Assembly (NCBI GenBank): GCA_900769355.1
Contig: CAAGGG010000071.1
Location: 1-10,383 of the forward strand
DNA: 10,383 bases
Reading direction: 5' to 3'
Origin: Candidatus Gastranaerophilales bacterium
GTDB taxonomy: Bacteria > Cyanobacteriota > Vampirovibrionia > Gastranaerophilales > Gastranaerophilaceae
Translations under genes and position numbers: made by a program
Notes under the pieces: model-generated
Told to the model about the DNA's origin: nothing
What the model saw: the letters and a program-made list of their open reading frames with translations, nothing else
Databases searched by the model: none
Shown here: positions 5,681-10,383 of the stretch, piece after piece
How positions within the stretch are numbered: the first letter of the stretch is position 1
How the letters are laid out: each line of letters starts with the position of its first letter

Positions 5681-5703
5681 GTAGGGCGGGGAATAACCCC
5701 GCC
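5681..5703 (+). repeat. GTAG hairpin (REP-like), copy A
   Basis: GTAG is followed by GGCGGGG (5685-5691), a 5-nt AATAA loop and CCCCGCC (5697-5703). It lies between the zinc-ribbon stop and the radical SAM start, and ends 7 nt before the ATG at 5711. With no T tract after it, a role as a simple terminator is less likely. It shares its GTAG head and layout with four other hairpins in this window. Confidence 0.8.
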
Positions 5704-5710
5704 ATTATTT

Positions 5711-6655
5711 ATGCCAGAAGGGGATATTTTGTTCAATAATACAGATAAACGCTATAACCAATATAGTGCTCATTTGAAAAATAAATTTGGTGGAAAGGTT
5801 TATAAAATAACTCTTGATGCTGGTTTTTCGTGCCCAAATCGAGATGGTACAATTTCTACTGGCGGTTGTATTTTTTGTGATGAAGGTGGAAGCTTTTCTC
5901 AAGCGCATTCAAAGCTTTTGCCGATAGAGGAACAAGTTCGAGTTGGTGCGGAAACCTTGAAAAATCGCTTTAAAGCACAAAAATTTATGTCGTATTTTCA
6001 AGCTTATTCAAATACGTATAAACCGGTGTGTGAGCTTGAAAAGATTTATAACTCGGCACTTAACTACCCTGATATTATTGGAATTTCAATTGGAACTCGC
6101 CCCGATTGTATTGATGATGAAAAAATAAAATTGATTTCTTCTTACAAAGACGACTATTACACGTGGATTGAGTATGGGTTGCAGTCTATTCATGACAAGA
6201 CTTTGCGAAAGATTAATCGTGGACATGATTTTGATTGTTTCTTGAAAGCTTATGAAAAAACAAAAAATGCCGGGATAAATGTCTGTGTTCACGTAATTTT
6301 TGGCATGTGGGAATCTCATGACGAAATTATGCAAACGGCTCAAAAACTTGCGGAGCTTGGAGTTGACGGGGTGAAAATCCACATGCTTTGTGCATTGGAA
6401 GGAACAAAGCTTGCCACGATGTATGAAAATGGTGAAATCGATTTTATGGACGAAGATGAATATGTTCAAACGGTGTGTGATTTTTTGGAATACCTTCCTA
6501 AAACTACGTCAATTCATAGGCTTGCCGGAAACGGGTTAAGTTCGGAACTTATTGCGCCTCTTTGGCTTTCAAAAAAATTCGATTGCTTAAATAAAATTGA
6601 CAGAGAATTTATTAAAAGGAATTCATATCAAGGGGCGAAATATATTTACAAATAA
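5711..6655 (+). CDS. Radical SAM protein of the YhcC/TIGR01212 (Elp3-like) family
   Basis: A 314-residue radical SAM enzyme. CPNRDGTISTGGCIFC (41-56) supplies three Cys (41, 53, 56) for the 4Fe-4S cluster in the wide spacing typical of YhcC. ISIGTRPDCI (around 85-95), the ...EYGLQSIHDKTLRKINRGH segment and IHMLCALEGT are further family words. YhcC-like proteins have long been uncharacterised; a tRNA- or metabolite-modifying role is inferred from Elp3 likeness only. The start is uncertain. The ATG at 5711 has no Shine-Dalgarno site and sits just after a stable hairpin, whereas TTG at 5729 has AAGGGG 5 nt upstream and would give a protein starting near FNNTDKRYNQY, closer to homologue N-termini. 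No clear terminator follows. Confidence 0.92.
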   Translation: MPEGDILFNNTDKRYNQYSAHLKNKFGGKVYKITLDAGFSCPNRDGTISTGGCIFCDEGGSFSQAHSKLLPIEEQVRVGAETLKNRFKAQKFMSYFQAYSNTYKPVCELEKIYNSALNYPDIIGISIGTRPDCIDDEKIKLISSYKDDYYTWIEYGLQSIHDKTLRKINRGHDFDCFLKAYEKTKNAGINVCVHVIFGMWESHDEIMQTAQKLAELGVDGVKIHMLCALEGTKLATMYENGEIDFMDEDEYVQTVCDFLEYLPKTTSIHRLAGNGLSSELIAPLWLSKKFDCLNKIDREFIKRNSYQGAKYIYK

Positions 6656-6732
6656 GGATTTATGTGCAATAATATTTAGGCGATGTGTGTAAATAATTTG
6701 TAACGTTTTTTTTACAAAACAGCAAGAAAATT

Positions 6733-6760
6733 TTTTCACGTGTATTAATAGTCGTGAAAA
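6733..6760. promoter_or_regulatory. 28-bp palindrome, probable operator of the downstream cassette
   Basis: TTTTCACG (6733-6740) and CGTGAAAA (6753-6760) are perfect inverted 8-mers, and the centre TATTAATA (6743-6750) is itself a palindrome. Only the two TG/GT bases flanking the centre break symmetry. The site lies 20 nt before the ATG at 6781, where a dimeric regulator could cover the start of transcription. A -10-like TATTAA is embedded in it, but no good -35 is seen. Confidence 0.6.
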
Positions 6761-6780
6761 GTACTAAATGGAGAAAATAT

Positions 6781-7458
6781 ATGTTATCAGTTCAACCTAA
6801 ATTTTCAGCGAATTACAATCCTGCATTCAAAATGAATCAAGATAGAACAGAATTTGAATTTGATCCTTTGGCGGACGAAGCTTCGTATAATTCCGCAAAA
6901 GCAGAATTAGAAGACCAAAAAGATGAATTTGAAAGTTTGATAAAAGATAAAGAATTAAATTTACCAAAGCCTGCAAAAAAATTAATTAAAGGCGGAGCAG
7001 TTGTAACCGGTGGTATTTTAGGCGGAATGGCAACAGGTTGGGGAGCTAAAAAATCTATTGCAGGTTTTGCAAAATTAAATAAAACAAAAGCTGTTGTTGG
7101 AATGAAAACTAAGCTCGGCAATGTTTGGACTGCTGCAAAAGATTTTGTAGGAAAACTCTTTAAGAAATTTACAGAATCAAAAATTTATACAACTCCGAAA
7201 GCAAAATTTAATAAGTTCGCAACAAAATTTGCGGAATCAACAGTAGGAAAACCTATTGCAAAGGCTTATAACGCAACTAAAAACTTTGTTGGTAAAGGTC
7301 TTAAAAAAGTTAAAGCTGGTGTAAACTGGGTTCTTAATAAAATTAAAGGTGTAAAAAAAGAAACTTATGAAAAAGTTGCTGTAAATACAGTTGGTGTTTC
7401 CGGTGGTATTGCATCAGGGGTGACTGCATTGAAAGAACAAACCGAAAAGGACGCTTAA
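6781..7458 (+). CDS. Lysine/glycine-rich hypothetical protein, first gene of a coupled pair
   Basis: A 225-residue protein of no family I recognise. Segments in order are an N-terminal QPKFSANYNPAFK (5-17), an acidic stretch predicted helical (about 30-58), a glycine zipper GGAVVTGGILGGMATGWG (71-88), a long basic amphipathic region (90-192) and a glycine-rich hydrophobic C-terminal patch (203-214). The basic region contains an internal duplication: A-A-K-D-F-V-G-K-L-F-K-K at 118-129 and A-T-K-N-F-V-G-K-G-L-K-K at 165-176. This suggests membrane association or packing against a surface rather than an enzyme. The start at 6781 has GGAG 7 nt upstream; the GTG at 6754 lies inside the palindrome and lacks support. 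Only 2 nt separate its stop from the next ATG. Confidence 0.8.
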   Translation: MLSVQPKFSANYNPAFKMNQDRTEFEFDPLADEASYNSAKAELEDQKDEFESLIKDKELNLPKPAKKLIKGGAVVTGGILGGMATGWGAKKSIAGFAKLNKTKAVVGMKTKLGNVWTAAKDFVGKLFKKFTESKIYTTPKAKFNKFATKFAESTVGKPIAKAYNATKNFVGKGLKKVKAGVNWVLNKIKGVKKETYEKVAVNTVGVSGGIASGVTALKEQTEKDA

Positions 7459-7460
7459 TA

Positions 7461-7937
7461 ATGTCAATTTCATTGAATGATAAAATTGCATTTAACACAA
7501 ATTCTACAGTTGCAGCTCGTTCCGGTAGAGATAAAGATACCGAGAAAAAAGTCGTAACAGGCGGTGGTGCTGTTGCTGCAACAACTGCTGCAGCAAGAGC
7601 TAAAGGTGCAAAATCAGGATTTGATATGTTCAGTTCTGCTTCGAAAGTTTCTAAGGGAATAACTTCTTCTGCCAGAACGGCATCAAAAGTAGCTAAAGAA
7701 ACAAAAGGTCTTTGGGCTAAGGTTGTAGAAAATGCAAAATGGGCTAAAAACGCTGTGATGAATTGGGGCAAAACATTGCAAAATTCCAAGATTTTGAAAC
7801 CTCTTGTAAATAGTAAACTTTTCCGATTTGGTGCAGGAACATTGGGCTATGGCTTTGGGCTTGTAACCTTGATTTCAGGCCTCGCTGATATCACAAAAGT
7901 AACGACAGAAGCTATTGAAAAACGAGCTAATAAATAG
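7461..7937 (+). CDS. Alanine/lysine-rich hypothetical protein, second gene of the coupled pair
   Basis: A 158-residue protein with no recognised domain. It runs from a polar N-terminus to a Gly/Ala-rich patch, VVTGGGAVAATTAAA (31-45), then a basic amphipathic helix region with regularly placed Trp (WAKVVENAKWAKNAVMNW, 85-102), then a hydrophobic segment FGAGTLGYGFGLVTLISGLA (123-142) that could cross or insert in a membrane. The order glycine patch, basic helix, glycine-rich hydrophobic end mirrors its neighbour, so the pair may be distant paralogues or partners; this is inference. AAGGA inside the upstream gene lies 9 nt before the ATG, so the two are translationally coupled. A hairpin with five T follows. 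Confidence 0.78.
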   Translation: MSISLNDKIAFNTNSTVAARSGRDKDTEKKVVTGGGAVAATTAAARAKGAKSGFDMFSSASKVSKGITSSARTASKVAKETKGLWAKVVENAKWAKNAVMNWGKTLQNSKILKPLVNSKLFRFGAGTLGYGFGLVTLISGLADITKVTTEAIEKRANK

Positions 7938-7965
7938 TATTGAATTCTTTTTGAAAATATGTCAT

Positions 7966-8002
7966 AATAACCTTGTAGTATATAGATTGCGAGGTTATTT
8001 TT
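7966..8002 (+). terminator. Probable terminator of the two-gene cassette
   Basis: AATAACCTTG (7966-7975) pairs with CGAGGTTATT (7990-7999) with one G-T pair over a 14-nt loop, and TTTTT spans 7998-8002. The large loop makes it weaker than the one at 5014. The T run directly abuts the ATG at 8003, so the same hairpin could also affect expression of that ORF. Confidence 0.6.
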
Positions 8003-8462
8003 ATGAAAAAGTTTGATTTTAGAAAAGCCTTCGGGGGGGGGCAAGCGTCACGGGGTACGTGTAGCTTGTTTGTTTGATGATTTCGCAGCTAAGCAGCTAA
8101 GAAGCCAAGCAGCTAAGTCGGTTACGGGAAATACGGAGTTAATCCTCGCCCCTATGGCGGGAGAGGAAGCAAGCGTTCACGAGCGACTAGCGAGTGTTAC
8201 GAGTGCAGGTGAGGGGGAAATAGCAGCTAAGTTTGTAAAAGACGTTAGGGCGATAAGACGTAAAGACGATAAGTTCGAAACAGAAAAAGTTGTTTTGGTT
8301 GATAGTAGCAGTGAACATGAGTCTATTGTAGGTTGGGGTTGCTACCCCAACAACGAAAAATCAATCCAATCGAACCCCTCACCCGAATTTCTAAATTCAC
8401 TACCGTTCATTAAGAAATTCTACCCTCTCCCCTTTGGGGCGAGGGTAAAGTTACCGAAATAA
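8003..8462 (+). CDS. Hypothetical ORF interrupted by a G9 tract, possibly phase-variable or a pseudogene
   Basis: The ATG at 8003 reads MKKFDFRKAFGGG and then leaves the long frame at a run of nine G (8033-8041), stopping after 24 residues. The frame that is open to 8462 enters just upstream from a poor TTG at 8013. With eight G the ATG would read through for 152 residues. The product has no recognised domain. It includes a low-complexity stretch encoded by AGCAGCTAAG-like units (8086-8117) and by three palindromic repeats (8144, 8328, 8421). It could be a phase-variable gene, a decayed gene, a homopolymer sequencing error or a chance ORF across repeats. Base use is more GC-rich than in the neighbours between 8040 and 8220. 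No ribosome site is visible, and the terminator hairpin abuts its ATG. Confidence 0.3.
8033..8041 (+). repeat. Homopolymer run of nine G
   Basis: G9 in otherwise AT-rich DNA, 30 bases into the ORF that starts at 8003. Runs of this kind slip during replication. One G fewer would join the ATG to the 152-codon frame. Confidence 0.95.
8144..8166. repeat. CCTCGCCCC palindrome, copy 1
   Basis: CCTCGCCCC TAT GGCGGGAGAGG forms an imperfect hairpin (4 bp, a mismatch, then 3 bp). It resembles the reverse complement of 8421-8447, which reads CCTCGCCCC AAA GGGGAGAGG. Confidence 0.6.
8328..8351 (+). repeat. GTAG hairpin (REP-like), copy B
   Basis: GTAG is followed by an 8-bp stem, GTTGGGGT with ACCCCAAC, and a 4-nt TGCT loop. 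It lies inside the open frame of the 8003-8462 ORF, where it encodes VGWGCYPN. Confidence 0.85.
8421..8447. repeat. CCTCGCCCC palindrome, copy 2
   Basis: TACCCTC-T-CCCC (8421-8432) pairs with GGGG-C-GAGGGTA (8436-8447) over a TTT loop, giving 11 bp with one mismatch. It lies near the end of the 8003-8462 ORF. No T tract follows, so I class it as a repeat and not a terminator. Confidence 0.7.
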
Positions 8463-8484
8463 TACATGAAATAGCAGCAATACA

Positions 8485-8515
8485 CGTCATTCCGAGCGAC
8501 AGCGAAGGAATCTAG
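8485..8515 (+). repeat. GTCATTCCGAGCG-type dispersed repeat
   Basis: The sequence CGTCATTCCGAGCG...AAGGAATCTAG is close to a short repeat I recall in intergenic DNA of many bacteria (GTCATTCTGAGCGAAGCGAAGAATCT type). ATTCC and GGAAT at its ends can pair. Only one copy is in this window, so the call rests on recognition. Confidence 0.55.
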
Positions 8516-8523
8516 CTTATTAT

Positions 8524-8529
8524 TATAAT
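8524..8529 (+). promoter_or_regulatory. -10 box of the prepilin-like gene
   Basis: A perfect TATAAT lies 24 nt before the ATG at 8554, with an AAGGAG ribosome site in between. No -35 is visible, and the -35 position falls within the preceding repeat. Confidence 0.45.
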
Positions 8530-8553
8530 ACAATCAAATTACAAGGAGAAAAC

Positions 8554-9537
8554 ATGAACAATTTAATTAAAAATAATAATACATCTATTCCTAATATTGG
8601 CGGGGTAGGTACCCCGCCCTACGTTGATAAATTAGCATTAGATGTCGGATTAGTAAATCCGACCTACTTTGCTGTTTACCCATCTAAATCTTCCCTGACT
8701 AGGGAAGACTTAAGTTTCGGTAAAATTGTGCATTATAATAATTTCAACTTAACAGAAACGGTCCATTCACCATTTACTACTCACAATTCACTTAAAAAAT
8801 CTGCCTTCACATTAGCGGAAGTCCTAATCACCCTCGGCATTATTGGTGTTGTTGCGGCATTAACTCTTCCTTCATTAATTCAGCGCAATATTGAAAAACA
8901 GCGCGTTGCGCAACTCAAAAAGGCATATTCAGAACTTTCTCAAGCTTATAATCTTGCAGTCGAAGAGTTTGGTTCTCCGACTGAATGGGGAATGGGAGGA
9001 ATGTATGAGGAACAATCGCATTATATAATGGCGAGTAATATGAAAAAGTTCTTAAAACTTTCAGAAGATTGTGTTGATATGACGCAATCGCAAGTAGAAA
9101 AAAATTGTGGTTATAAAGGAGCTTTTGCAGGTGTGTCGTATGATTATAATGGACATAATAGAAAATTAGTTATTCTGAGTGATGGGGTTATGGTTGCTTT
9201 TCGTTCATATGATGCTAATTGCAATTTTGATTTTGCTGCAATTAAGAATGTTTGTGGTGAAATTATTATTGACCTTAATGGGGCTAGTTTGCCAAATCGT
9301 AATGGTCAAGATATATTTGCGATATTTATGACTAACAATAAACTTGTTCCGGCTGGAATAAAAGGTGCCGCACATACATTTGAAAGGGCTTGTGATCCTT
9401 CAATTGCAAGACCTTATCCTTCATATTCCACAGGTAACATGTATGCTTGTACTGCATGGGTCTTATATAATGAAAACCAAGATTACTTACATTGTGATGA
9501 CTTGAGCTGGGACGGAAAACATAGTTGTAAAGAGTGA
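8554..9537 (+). CDS. Type IV prepilin-like/pseudopilin protein with a long repeat-encoded leader
   Basis: A 327-residue protein. The class III signal KKSAFTLAEVLITLG (81-95) shows basic residues, a predicted prepilin-peptidase cut between Ala84 and Phe85, Glu at mature position 5 and the hydrophobic helix continuing to about residue 108. The mature protein would be about 243 residues with eight Cys, consistent with disulfides in an exported globular domain. Such proteins form type IV pili or type II secretion pseudopili at the inner membrane. The oddity is the 84-residue leader; prepilin leaders are usually about 6-30 residues. Roughly residues 16-56 are encoded by two GTAG hairpins and a 47-bp repeat. 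The start is well supported by AAGGAG just upstream of the ATG and a TATAAT box, and I see no better internal start with a ribosome site. Which pilin subtype it is cannot be told. The convergent flgC gene lies downstream. Confidence 0.88.
   Translation: MNNLIKNNNTSIPNIGGVGTPPYVDKLALDVGLVNPTYFAVYPSKSSLTREDLSFGKIVHYNNFNLTETVHSPFTTHNSLKKSAFTLAEVLITLGIIGVVAALTLPSLIQRNIEKQRVAQLKKAYSELSQAYNLAVEEFGSPTEWGMGGMYEEQSHYIMASNMKKFLKLSEDCVDMTQSQVEKNCGYKGAFAGVSYDYNGHNRKLVILSDGVMVAFRSYDANCNFDFAAIKNVCGEIIIDLNGASLPNRNGQDIFAIFMTNNKLVPAGIKGAAHTFERACDPSIARPYPSYSTGNMYACTAWVLYNENQDYLHCDDLSWDGKHSCKE
8599..8622 (-). repeat. GTAG hairpin (REP-like), copy C
   Basis: On the minus strand GTAG is followed by the stem GGCGGGGT/ACCCCGCC (8 bp) and an ACCT loop. 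It lies in frame within the leader of the prepilin-like gene, encoding about GGVGTPPY. Confidence 0.88.
8644..8667 (-). repeat. GTAG hairpin (REP-like), copy D
   Basis: On the minus strand GTAG is followed by the stem GTCGGATT/AATCCGAC (8 bp) and a TACT loop. It lies in frame 21 bases after copy C in the prepilin leader, encoding about VGLVNPTY. The stem is different from copy C yet fully paired. Confidence 0.88.
8673..8719 (+). repeat. 47-bp dispersed hairpin repeat, copy 2
   Basis: Differs from 1528-1574 at one base. Here it is translated as part of the prepilin leader (about VYPSKSSLTREDLSF). Confidence 0.92.
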
Positions 9538-9555
9538 TAATGTTGTTATTTTGTT

Positions 9556-9591
9556 TACCCACTCTCCTTCTCTCCCTAATTGAGGGAGAGA
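9556..9591 (+). repeat. 36-bp dispersed hairpin repeat, copy 2
   Basis: Identical to the reverse complement of 1642-1677. It starts 19 nt after the prepilin stop. The 9-bp stem TCTCTCCCT/AGGGAGAGA could slow or end transcription, but no T tract follows. It is preceded by TGTTTACCCA, the same head as the 47-bp repeat. Confidence 0.88.
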
Positions 9592-9645
9592 GGCTATTCA
9601 TTGCTACTATCTCTATTTATAATTATGTATATGAATTATAGAATT

Positions 9646-9669
9646 GTAGGTTGGGCATACTTGCCCAAC
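9646..9669 (+). repeat. GTAG hairpin (REP-like), copy E
   Basis: GTAG is followed by the stem GTTGGGCA/TGCCCAAC (8 bp) and a TACT loop. It lies between the convergent prepilin-like and flgC genes. Confidence 0.88.
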
Positions 9670-9688
9670 TTCGTGATTATAATAATAG

Positions 9689-9755
9689 ATTCTGAATAAC
9701 AAGAAAATTTATCCCCTCGCTAATCGTTTGGGGAAATTTTCTAAGTTTTCAGAAT
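9689..9755. terminator. Long hairpin between convergent genes, possible bidirectional terminator
   Basis: ATTCTGAA (9689-9696) pairs with TTCAGAAT (9748-9755). Inside it AGAAAATTT and CCCC (9702-9716, with a 2-nt bulge) pair with GGGG and AAATTTTCT (9730-9742) over a 13-nt loop. It is symmetrical between the ends of the prepilin-like gene and flgC, but lacks a clean T run in either direction, so termination is inferred from position and stem. Confidence 0.5.
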
Positions 9756-9779
9756 GACTGTTTTGAATTTTTAATTAAC

Positions 9780-10223
9780 TTATCTTCCGATTTCAGTTGC
9801 TCTTTGCGCCATTGATTTTGTAATGTTTATGAGTGCTAAGTTGGCTTCGTAAGCTCTTTGCGCCAAAATTGCATCTGCCATATCAACTGCCGGATTTACG
9901 TTTGAGGCTCTGATATAACCGTTTGCATCTGCGTCAGGGTGTCCAGGACGATAAATTTTATCACCCAAAGTCGGATCTTCAACACAACCGTTAAACACAA
10001 CTCCACCTTGCAAATATGGCAAAGTTCCAACCCCAAAGACGTCCTCTTTCATATTGTTCATCAAACCGTGAAAAGAGATATCTTCTGTTGCGTTTAAAAT
10101 AGGTATTTTTCTAACATAATTCGGAGTATCTACGTTTGCGATGTTTTTTGCGTGAATATCCATTCTCAAGCCGTGTGCCTTTAAGGCATTCGCTCCGATA
10201 TTCATTGATTCCATTATACTCAT
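9780..10223 (-). CDS. flgC: Flagellar basal-body rod protein FlgC
   Basis: A 147-residue proximal-rod subunit of the flagellar basal body, exported through the flagellar type III apparatus to the periplasmic rod. The N-terminus IGANALKAHGLRMDIHAKNIANVDTPNY (about 9-36) is the rod/hook family signature with the NIAN-T-P-Y box. NVNPAVDMADAILAQRAYEANL and the ending KSMAQRATEIGR are the C-terminal FlgC signature; the two ends form the coiled helices of the axial proteins. The length fits the family. The start at 10223 is supported by AAAGG 7 nt upstream and by homology; the frame is open further upstream to 10373, but that extension has no rod sequence. flgB normally precedes flgC, and the next gene upstream is cut by the window edge. 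Confidence 0.95.
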   Translation of the reverse strand: MSIMESMNIGANALKAHGLRMDIHAKNIANVDTPNYVRKIPILNATEDISFHGLMNNMKEDVFGVGTLPYLQGGVVFNGCVEDPTLGDKIYRPGHPDADANGYIRASNVNPAVDMADAILAQRAYEANLALINITKSMAQRATEIGR

Positions 10224-10260
10224 AATTACGCCTTTCTTTGTGTTATGGAAATTGTTTGTT

Positions 10261-10383
10261 TTAAACCCTGTCTTGAATTTGCTCCACGCTCCCAGAGTTC
10301 CGCAAAAGCAACGCGGTTGCAGTTTGCTCCATCTGCTCGCTATCCGGACTCGTTGCACTCCGTCCGTCCGCAAATTCGCTCTC
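10261..10383 (-). CDS. Possible 3' end of an upstream gene (partial)
   Basis: One minus-strand frame is open from the window edge to a TAA at 10261-10263, 37 nt before the flgC start. It would encode a 40-residue C-terminal tail ending SGSVEQIQDRV. If flagellar order is conserved this would be flgB, but the tail does not look like the FlgB C-terminus. The DNA is clearly more GC-rich than its surroundings and contains small inverted repeats such as GCAAC-CGC-GTTGC. It may instead be a repeat-derived extension or noncoding. At this length, openness alone is weak evidence. Confidence 0.3.
   Translation of the reverse strand, partial: ESEFADGRSATSPDSEQMEQTATALLLRNSGSVEQIQDRV

Noticed and set aside
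6086..6469. Minus-strand 127-codon frame inside the radical SAM gene
   Set aside because: Antisense shadow of a conserved enzyme.
7343..7789. Minus-strand 148-codon frame opposite the cassette
   Set aside because: It overlaps both coupled genes, has no start signal, and its composition mirrors the lysine/alanine codons of the other strand.
8086..8117. Tandem repeat based on AGCAGCTAAG
   Set aside because: Only about three imperfect units; mentioned within the ORF entry, not enough for a separate repeat call.
5681..9669. CRISPR array from the recurring hairpins
   Set aside because: The copies are irregularly spaced, in both orientations, with different stem sequences and no spacers of constant length.
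1..10383. Alternative genetic code with TGA read as an amino acid
   Set aside because: TGA is the natural stop of aroA, the TPR gene, the nucleotidyltransferase-like gene and the prepilin-like gene at the expected protein ends.

Overview
The window is AT-rich, densely coded bacterial DNA using the standard code: TGA ends several genes. Three things suggest a non-photosynthetic relative of the cyanobacteria (Vampirovibrionia/Melainabacteria, Gastranaerophilales-like). These are the wording of the prepilin N-terminus, the lineage-style lysine/glycine-rich hypotheticals, and the low-GC housekeeping genes mixed with many small palindromic repeats. This placement rests on remembered family resemblance, so I hold it at moderate confidence.

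Region 1 (1-5051) is mostly housekeeping. A tRNA-Ser(GGA) on the minus strand diverges from aroA (EPSP synthase). A 476-bp intergenic stretch follows; it holds a 238-bp element with 29-bp terminal inverted repeats. Next come a secreted TPR protein with a HAD phosphatase, then hisS with two small genes (a degenerate nucleotidyltransferase-like protein and an unknown 71-residue protein), closed by a strong terminator. aroA, the TPR gene and hisS all have a -10 box exactly 6 nt before the ATG and no Shine-Dalgarno sequence, which predicts leaderless mRNAs. The genes inside the operons mostly have Shine-Dalgarno sites.

Region 2 (5052-7937) has a small membrane-anchored protein on the minus strand, diverging from a 54-residue zinc-ribbon protein. 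A YhcC/TIGR01212-type radical SAM protein follows. Then comes a tightly coupled two-gene cassette of unrecognised lysine/glycine-rich proteins behind a near-perfect 28-bp palindrome.

Region 3 (7938-9779) is a patchwork of repeats. An ORF is interrupted by a run of nine G residues. A type IV prepilin-like gene has an 84-residue leader partly encoded by dispersed repeats. Several families of short DNA hairpins are present. The clearest family has five members in the window: GTAG followed by a 7-8-bp stem whose sequence differs between copies while remaining paired, and usually a 4-nt loop. This is the layout of REP elements mobilised by RAYT transposases.

Region 4 (9780-10383) holds flgC (flagellar proximal rod) on the minus strand, preceded by the open end of a possible upstream gene in unusually GC-rich sequence. 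The cell is therefore probably flagellated and also makes type IV pilus-like or pseudopilin structures.
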